Below are positions 1 to 7,492 of a stretch of 21,067 bases of DNA, piece by piece (the first letter of the stretch is position 1; every line of letters begins with the position of its first letter). The notes under the pieces are model-generated. The model was not told the origin of the DNA and ran no database searches. It saw only the letters and a program-made list of their open reading frames with translations. This DNA is from Thermoflexales bacterium (GTDB lineage: Bacteria > Chloroflexota > Anaerolineae > B4-G1 > SLSP01). The DNA lies in contig WFQZ01000238.1 in assembly GCA_015486785.1 (NCBI GenBank), positions 1 through 21,067 of the forward strand, read 5' to 3'. The position numbers and the translations under genes were made by a program.

Positions 1-668
1 TCGGCACTCATCCCCATCGAGAGATGCTGCCAGTCCGCGCCGGGGAAGGCTTCGCGCAACGCATCCCGCAGGCCGCGCAGCGAAGCAAACACCGGACGCA
101 CCTCCTCCGGATCGTCAACCAGCGGGGCCATCGTCATCAGCCCTTCCAGGCGCAAGCCCGGCAAGGCCAACACCTGCGCCACTTCGTCAAAGAACGTCTG
201 GCGGAGGTCGGGATCGTGCTCCCAGCCGGCCAGTTGATAGCCGTACTTGCTCGCCTCGCCGGAAACGTTGCACTCCAGCAAGATCGGCAGCGTCCGCGCC
301 GCGTCGACGGCCAGCCGACTGAGCTTCTGCGCTACCGCCATCCGATCCACCGAGTGGACGAAATCAAAGTGCTGCACCACCAGCCGCGCCTTGCGCCGCT
401 GGATGTGACCGATCATATGCCAGCGGGGGCGATCTCCGAGCAGCATCTTGCTCAGCGCGGGGATTTTCTCCGCCCCCTCTTCCGGGTGATTTTCCCCAAA
501 ATCCTGCTGCCCGGCCTCCCAGGCAGCCAAAACCGCTTCCACCGGGAAGGTTTTGCTGACCGCCACCAGACGCACTGCCGCCGGGTCGCGCCCGGCACGC
601 AAGGCGGCTTCAGCAAGACGCGCCCGAACGTGTTGCAAGTTCTCCTGCACCGAGTTCTCATACGTCAT
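1..668 (-). CDS. yggS: YggS/PROSC-family PLP-binding protein (3' end missing)
   Basis: This is a pyridoxal-phosphate homeostasis protein of the YggS/PLPBP family, a cytoplasmic fold-type III PLP-binding protein that buffers free PLP and has no proven enzymatic reaction. I translated the minus strand from ATG at 668. Visible family motifs are LVAVSKT with the PLP lysine at about residue 39, the segment DFGENHPEE, WHMIGHIQRRKARL, the segment LLECNVSGEASKYGY, GLMTMAPL, and near the edge LSMGMSA. About 222 codons are present, so only a short C-terminal part (roughly 20 residues) lies beyond the left edge. The start is supported by GGAGGG six bases upstream. It is the last visible gene of the yvcK-gap-pgk-tpiA operon, 57 bp after tpiA. 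Family assignment is confident; its link to glycolysis is only positional. Confidence 0.93.
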   Translation of the reverse strand, partial: MTYENSVQENLQHVRARLAEAALRAGRDPAAVRLVAVSKTFPVEAVLAAWEAGQQDFGENHPEEGAEKIPALSKMLLGDRPRWHMIGHIQRRKARLVVQHFDFVHSVDRMAVAQKLSRLAVDAARTLPILLECNVSGEASKYGYQLAGWEHDPDLRQTFFDEVAQVLALPGLRLEGLMTMAPLVDDPEEVRPVFASLRGLRDALREAFPGADWQHLSMGMSA

Positions 669-686
669 CTCAGTCCCTCCCACGGG

Positions 687-720
687 CGGCGGACAAGCCG
701 AGTCTCCGACCTGCCCGCCG
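687..720 (-). repeat. Inverted repeat (9-bp stem) in the tpiA-yggS spacer
   Basis: Arms 687-695 (CGGCGGACA) and 712-720 (TGCCCGCCG) pair over 9 bp with one G-U wobble when read as minus-strand RNA, with a 16-base loop. No U-run follows, so it is not a classic intrinsic terminator. It lies between the tpiA stop and the yggS ribosome-binding site and could tune yggS expression or mark an RNA processing point; that role is inference. Confidence 0.4.
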
Positions 721-725
721 ATGAG

Positions 726-1490
726 TTACAGGGCCGCCAGCGCGTTCTTGACGATAGCGGTGAAAGAGTCCGCCTTCAAGCTCGCGCCGCCCACCAACGC
801 GCCGTCAATTTCCGGCATCACGATGAAAGCAGCCATGTTGTGCGGCTTGACGCTGCCGCCATACTGCACGCGGATCGTCTCGGCGGTCTGCTCGTCGTAG
901 AGTTCCGCCAGCACGTCGCGGATAGCGGTGCGGATGATGCGGTTGGCATCCTCCGGCGTGGCGGTCAAGCCGGTGCCGATAGCCCAGATCGGCTCATAGG
1001 CCAGGGTGACTTTGCGGGCCTCGGCGGCGGAGATGCCGGCAAACGCGCCGTGAATCTGCTTGGTGACGAAGGACACAGTCTCCCCGGCGCGGTTCTGTTC
1101 CAGGTTCTCCCCGATGCAGACGATGGGACTCAGGCTATGGCTCAGCGCGGACTTGAGTTTGCGGTTGACCGTCTCGTCCGTTTCGCCGAAGTACTGCCGC
1201 CGCTCCGAGTGCCCCAGGATCACGTATTGCGCCAGTTCCAGCACCATCAAGGGGGAAATCTCCCCGGTGAACGCGCCCTGCTCTTCCCAGTGCATGTTTT
1301 GCGCCGCTACGGCGATATTGGAGCCGCTCAAGACCCGGTTCACGGCGTACAGAGCCGTCGCCGTCGGCCCGACGGCCAAATCCACGCCCGTCACATCGGC
1401 CAACGAGGTACGCAGGGCCTCCGCCAGCGTTATCGCCTCGGAGACCGTCTTGTGCATCTTCCAGTTTCCGGCAATGAATGGGGTACGCAT
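726..1490 (-). CDS. tpiA: Triosephosphate isomerase
   Basis: It interconverts dihydroxyacetone phosphate and glyceraldehyde 3-phosphate in the cytoplasm. The 254-residue length is normal for the family. Catalytic residues are all visible: Lys11 in GNWKMHK, His94 in GHSERR and Glu166 in AYEPIWAIGTG, followed by the phosphate-binding VQYGGSVKP. The ATG at 1490 lies 3 bases after the pgk stop codon, and its ribosome-binding site AAGGAG sits inside the last codons of pgk, so the two genes look translationally coupled. It is the fourth gene of the yvcK-gap-pgk-tpiA-yggS operon and acts directly on the product pool of GAPDH. Nothing odd is seen in the sequence. Confidence 0.98.
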   Translation of the reverse strand: MRTPFIAGNWKMHKTVSEAITLAEALRTSLADVTGVDLAVGPTATALYAVNRVLSGSNIAVAAQNMHWEEQGAFTGEISPLMVLELAQYVILGHSERRQYFGETDETVNRKLKSALSHSLSPIVCIGENLEQNRAGETVSFVTKQIHGAFAGISAAEARKVTLAYEPIWAIGTGLTATPEDANRIIRTAIRDVLAELYDEQTAETIRVQYGGSVKPHNMAAFIVMPEIDGALVGGASLKADSFTAIVKNALAAL

Positions 1491-1493
1491 ACC

Positions 1494-2669
1494 TTACTCC
1501 TTATCGTCCAGGGCGGCGATCCCCGGCAAGGTCTTGCCTTCCAGGAATTCCAAGCTCGCGCCGCCGCCGGTGGAAACGTGGCTGACTTTGTCGGTCACGC
1601 CGGCCAGTTTGACCGCCGAGGCAGAATCACCGCCGCCGATGATGGTGACAGCGTCCAGCTCGGCCAACACTTGAGCGATGGCAAACGTGCCCTTGGCAAA
1701 TGCCGGCATCTCGAAAACGCCCATCGGGCCGTTCCACACCACAGTTTTGGCCTGCGATAGCAGCTCACGATAGTGCGCCACCGTCTGCGGGCCGATGTCC
1801 AGAATCCGCCAGCCGTCGGGGACTTGATCCACGGGCACGGTCTGCGTGGCGGCGTCCGGAGCAAAGGCGTCGGCGATCACCACGTCAACCGGCAGCACCA
1901 GCTTATCCCCGGCCTTGGCCAGCAAGTCATTGGCCAGGGGCAAAGCGTCGTCCTCCACCAGCGAATCGCCCACCGGCAAGCCCTGCGCCTTGAAGAAGGT
2001 GTTGGCCATTCCGCCGCCGATGAGCAGCTTGTCGGCCTTGCCCAGCAGATTGTTGATCACCGCGATCTTGCCGGAGATCTTCGAGCCGCCCAGCAACACC
2101 AGGTAGGGACGTTCCGGATCGCCGGTCGCCCGCCCCAGGAAGGCGATCTCCTTTTCAATCAAAAATCCGGCTACGGAAGGCAGGTAGTGCGTCACGCCTT
2201 CGGTGCTGGCGTGCGCTCGGTGCGCCGTGCCGAAGGCGTCGTTCACGAACAGATCGCCCAGTTCCGCCAACTGCCGGGCAAATTCGGGATCGTTTTTCTT
2301 CTCTTCCGCGTGGAAGCGCGTGTTTTCCAGCAGCAACACTTCGCCGGGGCGCAAGGATTCGGCCATCGCCTTAACCTCCGGGCCGACGCAATCCGGGGCC
2401 ATCTGCACCGCGCGGCCCAGCAACTCGGACAATCGCGCCGCCACAGGCTTGAGGCTCAGCTCCGGCTTCACCTGTCCCTTGGGGCGGCCCAGGTGCGACA
2501 TCAACACCAACGACGCGCCATGCTCCAAAATGTACTCAATCGTGGGCAACGCGGCGCGGATACGGGTATCATCGCTGATCGTGCCGTCTTGCAGCGGGAC
2601 GTTGAAATCCGCCCGCATCAGCACGCGCTTGCCCGACAATGCTACATCACGCACACTTTTCTTATTCAT
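1494..2669 (-). CDS. pgk: Phosphoglycerate kinase
   Basis: It transfers phosphate between 1,3-bisphosphoglycerate and ADP to give 3-phosphoglycerate and ATP. The 391-residue protein has the usual two-lobed signature set: RADFNVPL near the N terminus, HLGRPKG, LLENTRFHAEEKKND, FVNDAFGTAHRAHAST, GGSKISGKI, IGGGMANTFF, WNGPMGVFE and TIIGGGDSASAV near the C terminus. The ATG at 2669 is preceded by GGAGGG with a short spacer. It follows gap after a 129-bp gap holding two related hairpins (2686-2721 and 2763-2783) and is coupled to tpiA on its other side. The length and motifs leave little room for another identity. Confidence 0.98.
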   Translation of the reverse strand: MNKKSVRDVALSGKRVLMRADFNVPLQDGTISDDTRIRAALPTIEYILEHGASLVLMSHLGRPKGQVKPELSLKPVAARLSELLGRAVQMAPDCVGPEVKAMAESLRPGEVLLLENTRFHAEEKKNDPEFARQLAELGDLFVNDAFGTAHRAHASTEGVTHYLPSVAGFLIEKEIAFLGRATGDPERPYLVLLGGSKISGKIAVINNLLGKADKLLIGGGMANTFFKAQGLPVGDSLVEDDALPLANDLLAKAGDKLVLPVDVVIADAFAPDAATQTVPVDQVPDGWRILDIGPQTVAHYRELLSQAKTVVWNGPMGVFEMPAFAKGTFAIAQVLAELDAVTIIGGGDSASAVKLAGVTDKVSHVSTGGGASLEFLEGKTLPGIAALDDKE

Positions 2670-2685
2670 TTACCCTCCAGAAATT

Positions 2686-2721
2686 CAATGGGCAAATGGC
2701 AGAACGCACATTTGCCCATTG
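2686..2721 (-). repeat. Perfect 13-bp inverted repeat between gap and pgk
   Basis: CAATGGGCAAATG (2686-2698) and CATTTGCCCATTG (2709-2721) are exact reverse complements with a 10-base loop. In the minus-strand mRNA the hairpin ends about 16 bases before the pgk ribosome-binding site. There is no trailing U-run, so a simple intrinsic terminator is unlikely. Its arm core GGGCAAA/TTTGCCC recurs in a second inverted repeat 42 bases away in the same spacer. It may be an mRNA processing or stability element, or an operator. Confidence 0.75.
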
Positions 2722-2762
2722 TCCAGCTTGTTACGACGAAAGCGCTCGGCCTCCATCAACAC

Positions 2763-2783
2763 GGGCAAACCGATGATTTGCCC
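2763..2783 (-). repeat. Second GGGCAAA/TTTGCCC inverted repeat in the gap-pgk spacer
   Basis: GGGCAAA (2763-2769) and TTTGCCC (2777-2783) form a 7-bp stem with a 7-base loop, beginning 15 bases after the gap stop codon in the direction of transcription. The arms match the core of the larger hairpin at 2686-2721. No U-run follows. Confidence 0.6.
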
Positions 2784-2798
2784 CATCGCTCGGCGGCA

Positions 2799-3812
2799 TT
2801 ACAGTTTCTTGGCCACCATAGCGGTCAAATCGGCGGTGCGGCAGGAGTAACCCCACTCGTTGTCGTACCAGGAAATGACCTTCACCAGGTGCGAGCCGAT
2901 GACTTTGGTCAGATCGGCATCAAAGATTGAGGAGCGGGAATCGCCCTTGATGTCGGTGGAAACCAAGGGGGCTTCCTCGTAGCCCAGGATACCCTTCAAC
3001 TCGCCCTCGGCGGCCTTCTTCATCGCCGCGTTGACCGATTCTACCGTGACTTCCTTCTTGGTGGTGGCAACCAGGTCGACCACGGAGGAAGTGGGAGTGG
3101 GAACGCGGATTGACATGCCGTCGAGCACGCCGTTCAGCTCCGGCAGCACCAGGCCGATGGCCGCCGCCGCGCCGGTGGTGGTGGGGATGATGTTAATCGC
3201 CGCCGCGCGTGCCCGGCGCAAGTCCTTCTTGTGCCCCTGATCCAGCAGCCGCTGGTCGTTGGTGTAGGAGTGGATAGTGGTCATCAAGCCGCTCTCGATG
3301 CCGAATGTGTCTTGGAGCACCTTCGCCACGGGCGCGAGGCAGTTGGTGGTGCAGGAAGCGTTGGAGATGATGTGATGGTTCGCCGGATCGTACAACTTCT
3401 CGTTCACGCCCAGCACGATGGTGATGTCTTCGCCCTTGGCCGGAGCGGAAATGATGACTTTCTTCGCGCCGGCGGTCAGGTGCTTGGAAGCCCCTTCGCG
3501 CGTGCGGAAGATGCCGGTGGATTCAATGACGATCTCCACGCCCAACTCGCCCCAGGGGAGTTCTTCGGGATTGCGCACCGCGAAGGCCTTGATTTCCTTG
3601 CCGTCCACGATGATCGCGTCGTCGGTATAGCTCACCTCGCCGGGGTAAGCCCCAAACGTCGAATCGTGCGCGAACAAGTGCGCATTGGTCTTCGTATCGA
3701 ACAAGTCGTTAATCGCCACGACTTCCAAGTCTTCCGGATAATGCTCCAGAATCGCCCGCAACACCAACCGCCCAATGCGGCCAAAACCATTGATACCAAT
3801 TTTTGTAGCCAT
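2799..3812 (-). CDS. gap: Glyceraldehyde-3-phosphate dehydrogenase, NAD-type
   Basis: It oxidises and phosphorylates glyceraldehyde 3-phosphate to 1,3-bisphosphoglycerate with NAD. The 337-residue chain has the Rossmann motif NGFGRIGRLV near residue 8, an acidic Asp36 in AINDL that favours NAD over NADP, catalytic Cys154 in SNASCTTNC, His181 in TIHSYTNDQ and the C-terminal YDNEWGYS. The ATG at 3812 follows a strong AAGGAGG with a 4-base spacer. It lies 85 bp after yvcK and leads the gap-pgk-tpiA block; the spacer holds an inverted repeat (3853-3879). I saw no convincing promoter in that spacer, so read-through from the yvcK promoter is likely. Confidence 0.98.
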   Translation of the reverse strand: MATKIGINGFGRIGRLVLRAILEHYPEDLEVVAINDLFDTKTNAHLFAHDSTFGAYPGEVSYTDDAIIVDGKEIKAFAVRNPEELPWGELGVEIVIESTGIFRTREGASKHLTAGAKKVIISAPAKGEDITIVLGVNEKLYDPANHHIISNASCTTNCLAPVAKVLQDTFGIESGLMTTIHSYTNDQRLLDQGHKKDLRRARAAAINIIPTTTGAAAAIGLVLPELNGVLDGMSIRVPTPTSSVVDLVATTKKEVTVESVNAAMKKAAEGELKGILGYEEAPLVSTDIKGDSRSSIFDADLTKVIGSHLVKVISWYDNEWGYSCRTADLTAMVAKKL

Positions 3813-3852
3813 ACGACCTCCTTAGATTTAAGTGTACCGTTAGGAATCAGAG

Positions 3853-3879
3853 ATTGCCGCCCAACCGGTGGGCAACAAT
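3853..3879 (-). repeat. Interrupted inverted repeat upstream of gap
   Basis: ATTG and GCCCA on one side (3853-3863) pair with TGGGC and CAAT on the other (3869-3879), with a 2-base internal mismatch on each strand and a 5-base ACCGG loop. It lies between the yvcK stop and the gap ribosome-binding site. It has no U-run, so it may be an operator or an RNA processing hairpin rather than a terminator. Confidence 0.45.
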
Positions 3880-3897
3880 CCCCCAGCCCTAAACCGC

Positions 3898-5226
3898 TCA
3901 AGGTTCGAGCAAGCGCAGCAGTTGCACGACGCGGCGGGATTTATCGGGAATGAGCCGCAGCACCGCCCGCGCCAGTTTGTCGCTATCGTGCCGCCAGCCG
4001 ACCGACTCATCCACCAAGTCCTCGCGCAGCACCCGCACCGCCACCCCTGACAAGTCGCCGCGCACCCACGCCACCCCTTCGGGCAAGGTGGTGTGCGCCG
4101 GGATGCGCGTGTTGACCATCATCACCGAGGCCACGTCCGTGCCCACGTGCTGTTGCAGCGCGGCCCAGTGATCGCCCGCCGTGTAGCCCTCGGTCTCCCC
4201 GACCTGCGTCGCCACGTTGCAGACGTACACCCTGGGCGCGGCAGCATTGCGCAACGCCTGAGCAATCTGCGGCACCATCAAGTTGGGCAGCAAGCTGGTG
4301 TAGAGACTGCCCGGCCCCAGCACGATCAAATCGGCCTCCAAGATCGCTTGCACCGCCTGGGGATACGCCAAAGGCGACGCCGGCTCCAGCGTCACCCGCA
4401 GCACGCGGCTGCCCGGCTGCGGGATGCGGGATTCCCCGCACACGCGCATCGGCGATCCGTCGGCCCGCTGTACGTCGGCGCACAGGGTGATGGCTTGCAG
4501 CGTGCTGGGCAGCACCCGCCCTTGGATGGCCAGCACGCGGCTGGAGGCTTCCAGCGCGGACTCAAACGAGCCGGTGATCTCGGCCATCGCGGTGATCAGC
4601 AAGTTGCCGAAACTGTGCCCGGTCAAACTGGCCTCGCCGCCGAAGCGGTACTGGAACAGTTGCGTGACCAGCGATTCGTCATCAGCCAACGCCGCGATGC
4701 AGTTCCGAAAGTCCCCCGGCGGCAGGACGCCCAGTTCGCGCCGCAGCCGCCCCGACGATCCGCCATCATCCGCCACCGTGACGATGGCGGTGAGATTCGT
4801 CGTGTAGGCCTTCAGGCCGCGCAACAAAGTCGCCTGGCCGTGCCCCCCGCCGATCACCACGACCTTGGGACCGCGCTCCCGGCGGCGGTACTCGTACAAC
4901 GCCTGGGGCAACGAGCACACAGAACCGACCACGAACGGCTCCAGCAATGAGCGGTTCAGCCCCCACAAGCCGAAGCCCAGCAGGCCGCTTCCCACGAGCA
5001 AAAACACGGCGATGCGCACGGAGCGCGGCAGGAATTGTCCGGTCAAATAGTAAAAGAGCATTGGGAGAGGATACAACGCCCGTAGAATCGAGGCGATAGC
5101 GAGGCTCAATGCGCCCACCCCGAGAGCGAGGAGAAACAACCAACGCTTGACGCCCAACCCTGGCCGCAGCCATCCCAAGTGACAGTGCCACCCAGATTCC
5201 GTGGTTCGTTTGCCCCTCTCTTCCAT
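3898..5226 (-). CDS. yvcK: YvcK/CofD-like gluconeogenesis factor with N-terminal membrane segment
   Basis: YvcK proteins share the CofD-like fold, bind UDP-sugars and in Bacillus are needed for growth and cell shape on gluconeogenic carbon. Here the C-terminal part has the family hallmarks: GGGHG at about residues 126-130, VADDGGSSGRLR at 151-162, PPGDFRNC at 169-176, then GHSFGNLLITAM and LGPGSLYTSLLPNL. The first 120 residues are an added region with two hydrophobic stretches near residues 28-48 and 70-90, so the protein is probably anchored to the membrane. I chose ATG 5226 (442 residues): the longer frame opening at TTG 5256 starts inside the -35 box of a strong promoter and would not be transcribed. 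The ATG lies just after the -10 box, so the mRNA looks leaderless. Heading an operon with gap-pgk-tpiA fits a role in central carbon flux. Confidence 0.93.
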   Translation of the reverse strand: MEERGKRTTESGWHCHLGWLRPGLGVKRWLFLLALGVGALSLAIASILRALYPLPMLFYYLTGQFLPRSVRIAVFLLVGSGLLGFGLWGLNRSLLEPFVVGSVCSLPQALYEYRRRERGPKVVVIGGGHGQATLLRGLKAYTTNLTAIVTVADDGGSSGRLRRELGVLPPGDFRNCIAALADDESLVTQLFQYRFGGEASLTGHSFGNLLITAMAEITGSFESALEASSRVLAIQGRVLPSTLQAITLCADVQRADGSPMRVCGESRIPQPGSRVLRVTLEPASPLAYPQAVQAILEADLIVLGPGSLYTSLLPNLMVPQIAQALRNAAAPRVYVCNVATQVGETEGYTAGDHWAALQQHVGTDVASVMMVNTRIPAHTTLPEGVAWVRGDLSGVAVRVLREDLVDESVGWRHDSDKLARAVLRLIPDKSRRVVQLLRLLEP

Positions 5227-5233
5227 CGCAGCG

Positions 5234-5261
5234 ATTATACCGATAACAAGGTGCAAGTCAA
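5234..5261 (-). promoter_or_regulatory. Sigma70-type promoter of yvcK operon, leaderless start
   Basis: On the minus strand TTGACT (5261-5256), a 16-bp spacer and a perfect TATAAT (5239-5234) are followed after only 7 bases by the yvcK ATG at 5226. The expected transcription start falls on or next to that ATG, implying a leaderless message. Confidence 0.8.
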
Positions 5262-5286
5262 AGAAACAAGCGAGTCGGCGGCGGTC

Positions 5287-5314
5287 TTGTCCCCCTCAAC
5301 GATTCTAGTACACT
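5287..5314 (+). promoter_or_regulatory. Probable promoter of the small membrane protein gene
   Basis: TTGTCC (5287-5292), a 16-bp spacer and TACACT (5309-5314) lie about 40 bp before the ATG at 5353. It is divergent from and close to the yvcK promoter, so the two could share regulation. The boxes are only fair matches to consensus. Confidence 0.5.
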
Positions 5315-5352
5315 CTGAGCAAGTTCAATCATTGCAAACAGGAGGCCAAGAA

Positions 5353-5727
5353 ATGAAGAAGCTCTTGATTCGCTGGGCAATTGTGTCCTTTTCGTTGTTC
5401 GTAGCCGCGTGGCTCGTCCCCGGCATCCAGGTGGAAAGCGCGGGCTGGACTGTGTACGCCGGGATGGCCGTGATCTTGGGGCTGATGAATGCCTCAATCC
5501 GCCCCTTGCTCAAGCTGCTCACCTGCCCGCTGATCATCCTCACGCTGGGATTGTTCACCTTGGTGATCAACGGGGTGACGTTGTGGCTGGCCGCAGTCCT
5601 CGCCAACTGGCTGGGCGTGATGTTCATCGTAGAGAACTTTTGGGCCGCGTTCTGGGGCGCGATCATCGTCAGCGTGGTGAGCGTGCTGCTTTCAATGTTC
5701 GTCCGTGAGGACGACGAGGACGATTGA
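5353..5727 (+). CDS. Phage holin 4_2 / YvlD-type small membrane protein
   Basis: A 124-residue integral membrane protein of the family annotated as phage holin family 4 (YvlD-like), widespread in bacterial chromosomes with no agreed function. It opens with MKKLLIRWAIVSFSLFVAAWLVPGI and shows about four hydrophobic segments (near residues 5-20, 28-42, 52-80 and 90-115), the motif LGLMNASIRPLLKLLTCPL between segments, and an acidic tail ending EDDEDD. The ATG at 5353 is preceded by AGGAGG with a 7-base spacer; the same frame runs open further upstream but crosses the divergent promoters, so the longer form is rejected. It is a single-gene unit with its own promoter and a strong terminator. Despite the name there is no sign of a prophage around it. 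Confidence 0.88.
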   Translation: MKKLLIRWAIVSFSLFVAAWLVPGIQVESAGWTVYAGMAVILGLMNASIRPLLKLLTCPLIILTLGLFTLVINGVTLWLAAVLANWLGVMFIVENFWAAFWGAIIVSVVSVLLSMFVREDDEDD

Positions 5728-5743
5728 GGGACAGGTTTTGCCT

Positions 5744-5784
5744 AAACAAAAACATCCCCGTGGCGGCGCGGGGATGTTTTTGTT

Positions 5785-5785
<1 letters not shown>
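5744..5785. terminator. Bidirectional intrinsic terminator
   Basis: A perfect 17-bp stem (5744-5760 with 5769-5785) encloses an 8-base loop. The G/C-rich inner stem CATCCCCG is flanked by A-rich and T-rich arms, so either strand presents a hairpin followed by a U-rich tract. It ends the plus-strand membrane gene and the minus-strand tRNA, whose last base coincides with the stem edge. Confidence 0.92.
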
Positions 5786-5869
<84 letters not shown>

Positions 5870-5901
5870 GCGTTCGTGCAATGTGCTGTAACGTCATCTA
5901 A

Positions 5902-5922
5902 GTTGTAAGCTGCGTTGTAAGC
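5902..5922 (-). repeat. Short direct repeat in the tRNA-Leu leader
   Basis: GTTGTAAGC occurs at 5902-5910 and again at 5914-5922, a 12-bp period, in the leader between the tRNA promoter and the mature 5' end. Function unknown; it may be chance. Confidence 0.35.
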
Positions 5923-5935
5923 CCGAACGGCTGAG

Positions 5936-5963
5936 ATTCTACCTGAGGCGCGTTTTTTGTCAA
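5936..5963 (-). promoter_or_regulatory. Sigma70-type promoter for tRNA-Leu
   Basis: On the minus strand a perfect TTGACA (5963-5958), a 16-bp spacer and TAGAAT (5941-5936) lie just after the gltX stop codon. The expected start near 5929 would give a leader of about 60 bases before the tRNA. Confidence 0.82.
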
Positions 5964-5982
5964 GACCGCCCCGGAGGCAGAG

Positions 5983-7476
5983 TTACGCCTCTTCATCCGG
6001 CGCGGATTCCTGCGCCAGGTACGCGGAAAGCACTTCTTCCGCGCGGGCCAATCGCTGGAGCGTGGTCGTGCGCCCCAAGGCCACCAGACTCCCGAAGAGC
6101 GGCGGGGCGACCCGTTTGTTCGTCGTCGCCACGCGGATGATGTTGAAGACCGCGCCGGCCTTCACGCCCATATCGGCGGCCAATTGCCGCAATTCGGTTT
6201 CCAAGGTCTCCTCGTTGAAGTGGACCATCCCCGCCAGCAGAGCATGCACGCGCTGCAAAATGCGCAAGGCCTGCCGGGCACTGGTCTTCTTGGGGATGAG
6301 CGATTCTGCGGTAGGCGTTTCGATGTCTTGGAAGACGAAGTCGGTCAGCTCCACGACATCCCGCAGCGTCTTGAGCCGTTCTTGCACCAGCGGCACCAGC
6401 GTCTCCAGCGTGGAGATCATCTCCGTGGGTACCGGGGTCGGGATCAGGCCGGCATTCTGCCAGAAGGGAATCAGCCGCTTGAGCAATTCCTGCTCGCTGA
6501 GCGCACGGATGTAGGCCCCGTTCATCCACTGGAGCTTGTCATAAGAGAACACCGCCGCCGCCAGGTTGATGCGCCGAATGTCAAACTTTGCGATGAGTTC
6601 CTCGCGGCTGTAAATTTCGCGGTCTCCGTCGCCGGGGGACCAGCCCAGCAGAGCCAGGAAGTTGAACAGGGCTTCCGGCAAGTAGCCTTGGCGGCGGAAC
6701 TCGTCAATCGAGACCGCGCCATGGCGTTTGGAAAGTTTCTTGCCGTCCGGCCCTAGCACCAGCGGCACGTGCGCATAGATCGGCGGCTCCCAGCCGAAGG
6801 CTTGATACAACAACACCCGCTTAGGTGTGCTGGAGATCCAATCGTCGCCGCGCATCACGTGCGTGATGCCCATCATGTGATCGTCCACCACTACGGCCAG
6901 GTGATAGGTGGGGTAGCCGTCGCTCTTGAGCAAGATTTGATCGTCAAGCAGCGCATTGTCAAATTCAATGTCGCCGCGCAGCAGGTCGTGGACGACCGTC
7001 TTGCCCTCCAGCGGGACCTTCAGGCGGATCACGTGCGGCTCATCCGGCGAGATAGCATCCGGCGGCTTGTTGCGGCAGTGCCGGTCGTACATAATCTGCG
7101 ATTTGCCCTGCGCCCGCTGCTCGGCGCGGACTTTTTCCAGCCGCTCCGGGGTACAGTTACAGCGGTAAGCCCATCCTTTGGCGATCAACTCCTCGGCCTT
7201 TTGCCGGTACAAGTCCAACCGCTCCGATTGGATGTACGGGCCGTACGCTCCGCCGATGCCCGGCCCTTCGTCCCAATCCAACCCCAGCCACGTGAGGCTG
7301 TCGGAGATCACCCGCAGCGCATCTTTCACGTAGCGCGAACGGTCGGTATCTTCAATGCGCAAGATAAACTTCCCGTTGTGGTGACGGGCAAACAGCCAGT
7401 TAAAAACAACCGTGCGGAGGTTGCCAATATGCGGATAGCCCGTTGGGCTGGGGGCAAAACGAACCCGAACCGTCAT
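5983..7476 (-). CDS. gltX: Glutamyl-tRNA synthetase
   Basis: A class I synthetase that charges tRNA-Glu (in many bacteria lacking GlnRS also tRNA-Gln). The 497 residues begin with RFAPSPTGYPHIGN, containing the HIGH-type motif at residues 16-19, then LRIEDTD near 39-45 for glutamate binding, and KLSKR at 247-251 as the KMSKS-type loop. A zinc-site pattern is present: Cys106, Cys108, Tyr130 and Cys134, as in E. coli GluRS. The C-terminal helical anticodon-binding region is full length. ATG 7476 follows AAGGAGC with good spacing. It starts 16 bases after rodA, so it is probably the last protein gene of the min-rodA operon. Whether it is discriminating for Glu cannot be read reliably here. Confidence 0.97.
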   Translation of the reverse strand: MTVRVRFAPSPTGYPHIGNLRTVVFNWLFARHHNGKFILRIEDTDRSRYVKDALRVISDSLTWLGLDWDEGPGIGGAYGPYIQSERLDLYRQKAEELIAKGWAYRCNCTPERLEKVRAEQRAQGKSQIMYDRHCRNKPPDAISPDEPHVIRLKVPLEGKTVVHDLLRGDIEFDNALLDDQILLKSDGYPTYHLAVVVDDHMMGITHVMRGDDWISSTPKRVLLYQAFGWEPPIYAHVPLVLGPDGKKLSKRHGAVSIDEFRRQGYLPEALFNFLALLGWSPGDGDREIYSREELIAKFDIRRINLAAAVFSYDKLQWMNGAYIRALSEQELLKRLIPFWQNAGLIPTPVPTEMISTLETLVPLVQERLKTLRDVVELTDFVFQDIETPTAESLIPKKTSARQALRILQRVHALLAGMVHFNEETLETELRQLAADMGVKAGAVFNIIRVATTNKRVAPPLFGSLVALGRTTTLQRLARAEEVLSAYLAQESAPDEEA

Positions 7477-7492
7477 GATATGCTCCTTTTCT

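Noticed and set aside
24..1760. Long plus-strand open frame (578 codons) across yggS, tpiA and pgk
   Set aside because: It is antisense to three recognisable genes, has no family motif and low-complexity Arg/Gln/His-rich composition typical of shadow frames in GC-rich DNA.
5179..5352. Extended N terminus of the small membrane protein
   Set aside because: It crosses both divergent promoters and part of yvcK; ATG 5353 has AGGAGG and begins with a typical membrane segment.
5353..5727. A prophage remnant, suggested by the holin family name
   Set aside because: There are no other phage genes, integrase or att-like repeats nearby, and the family is common in chromosomes. The adjacent tRNA shows no duplicated 3' end.
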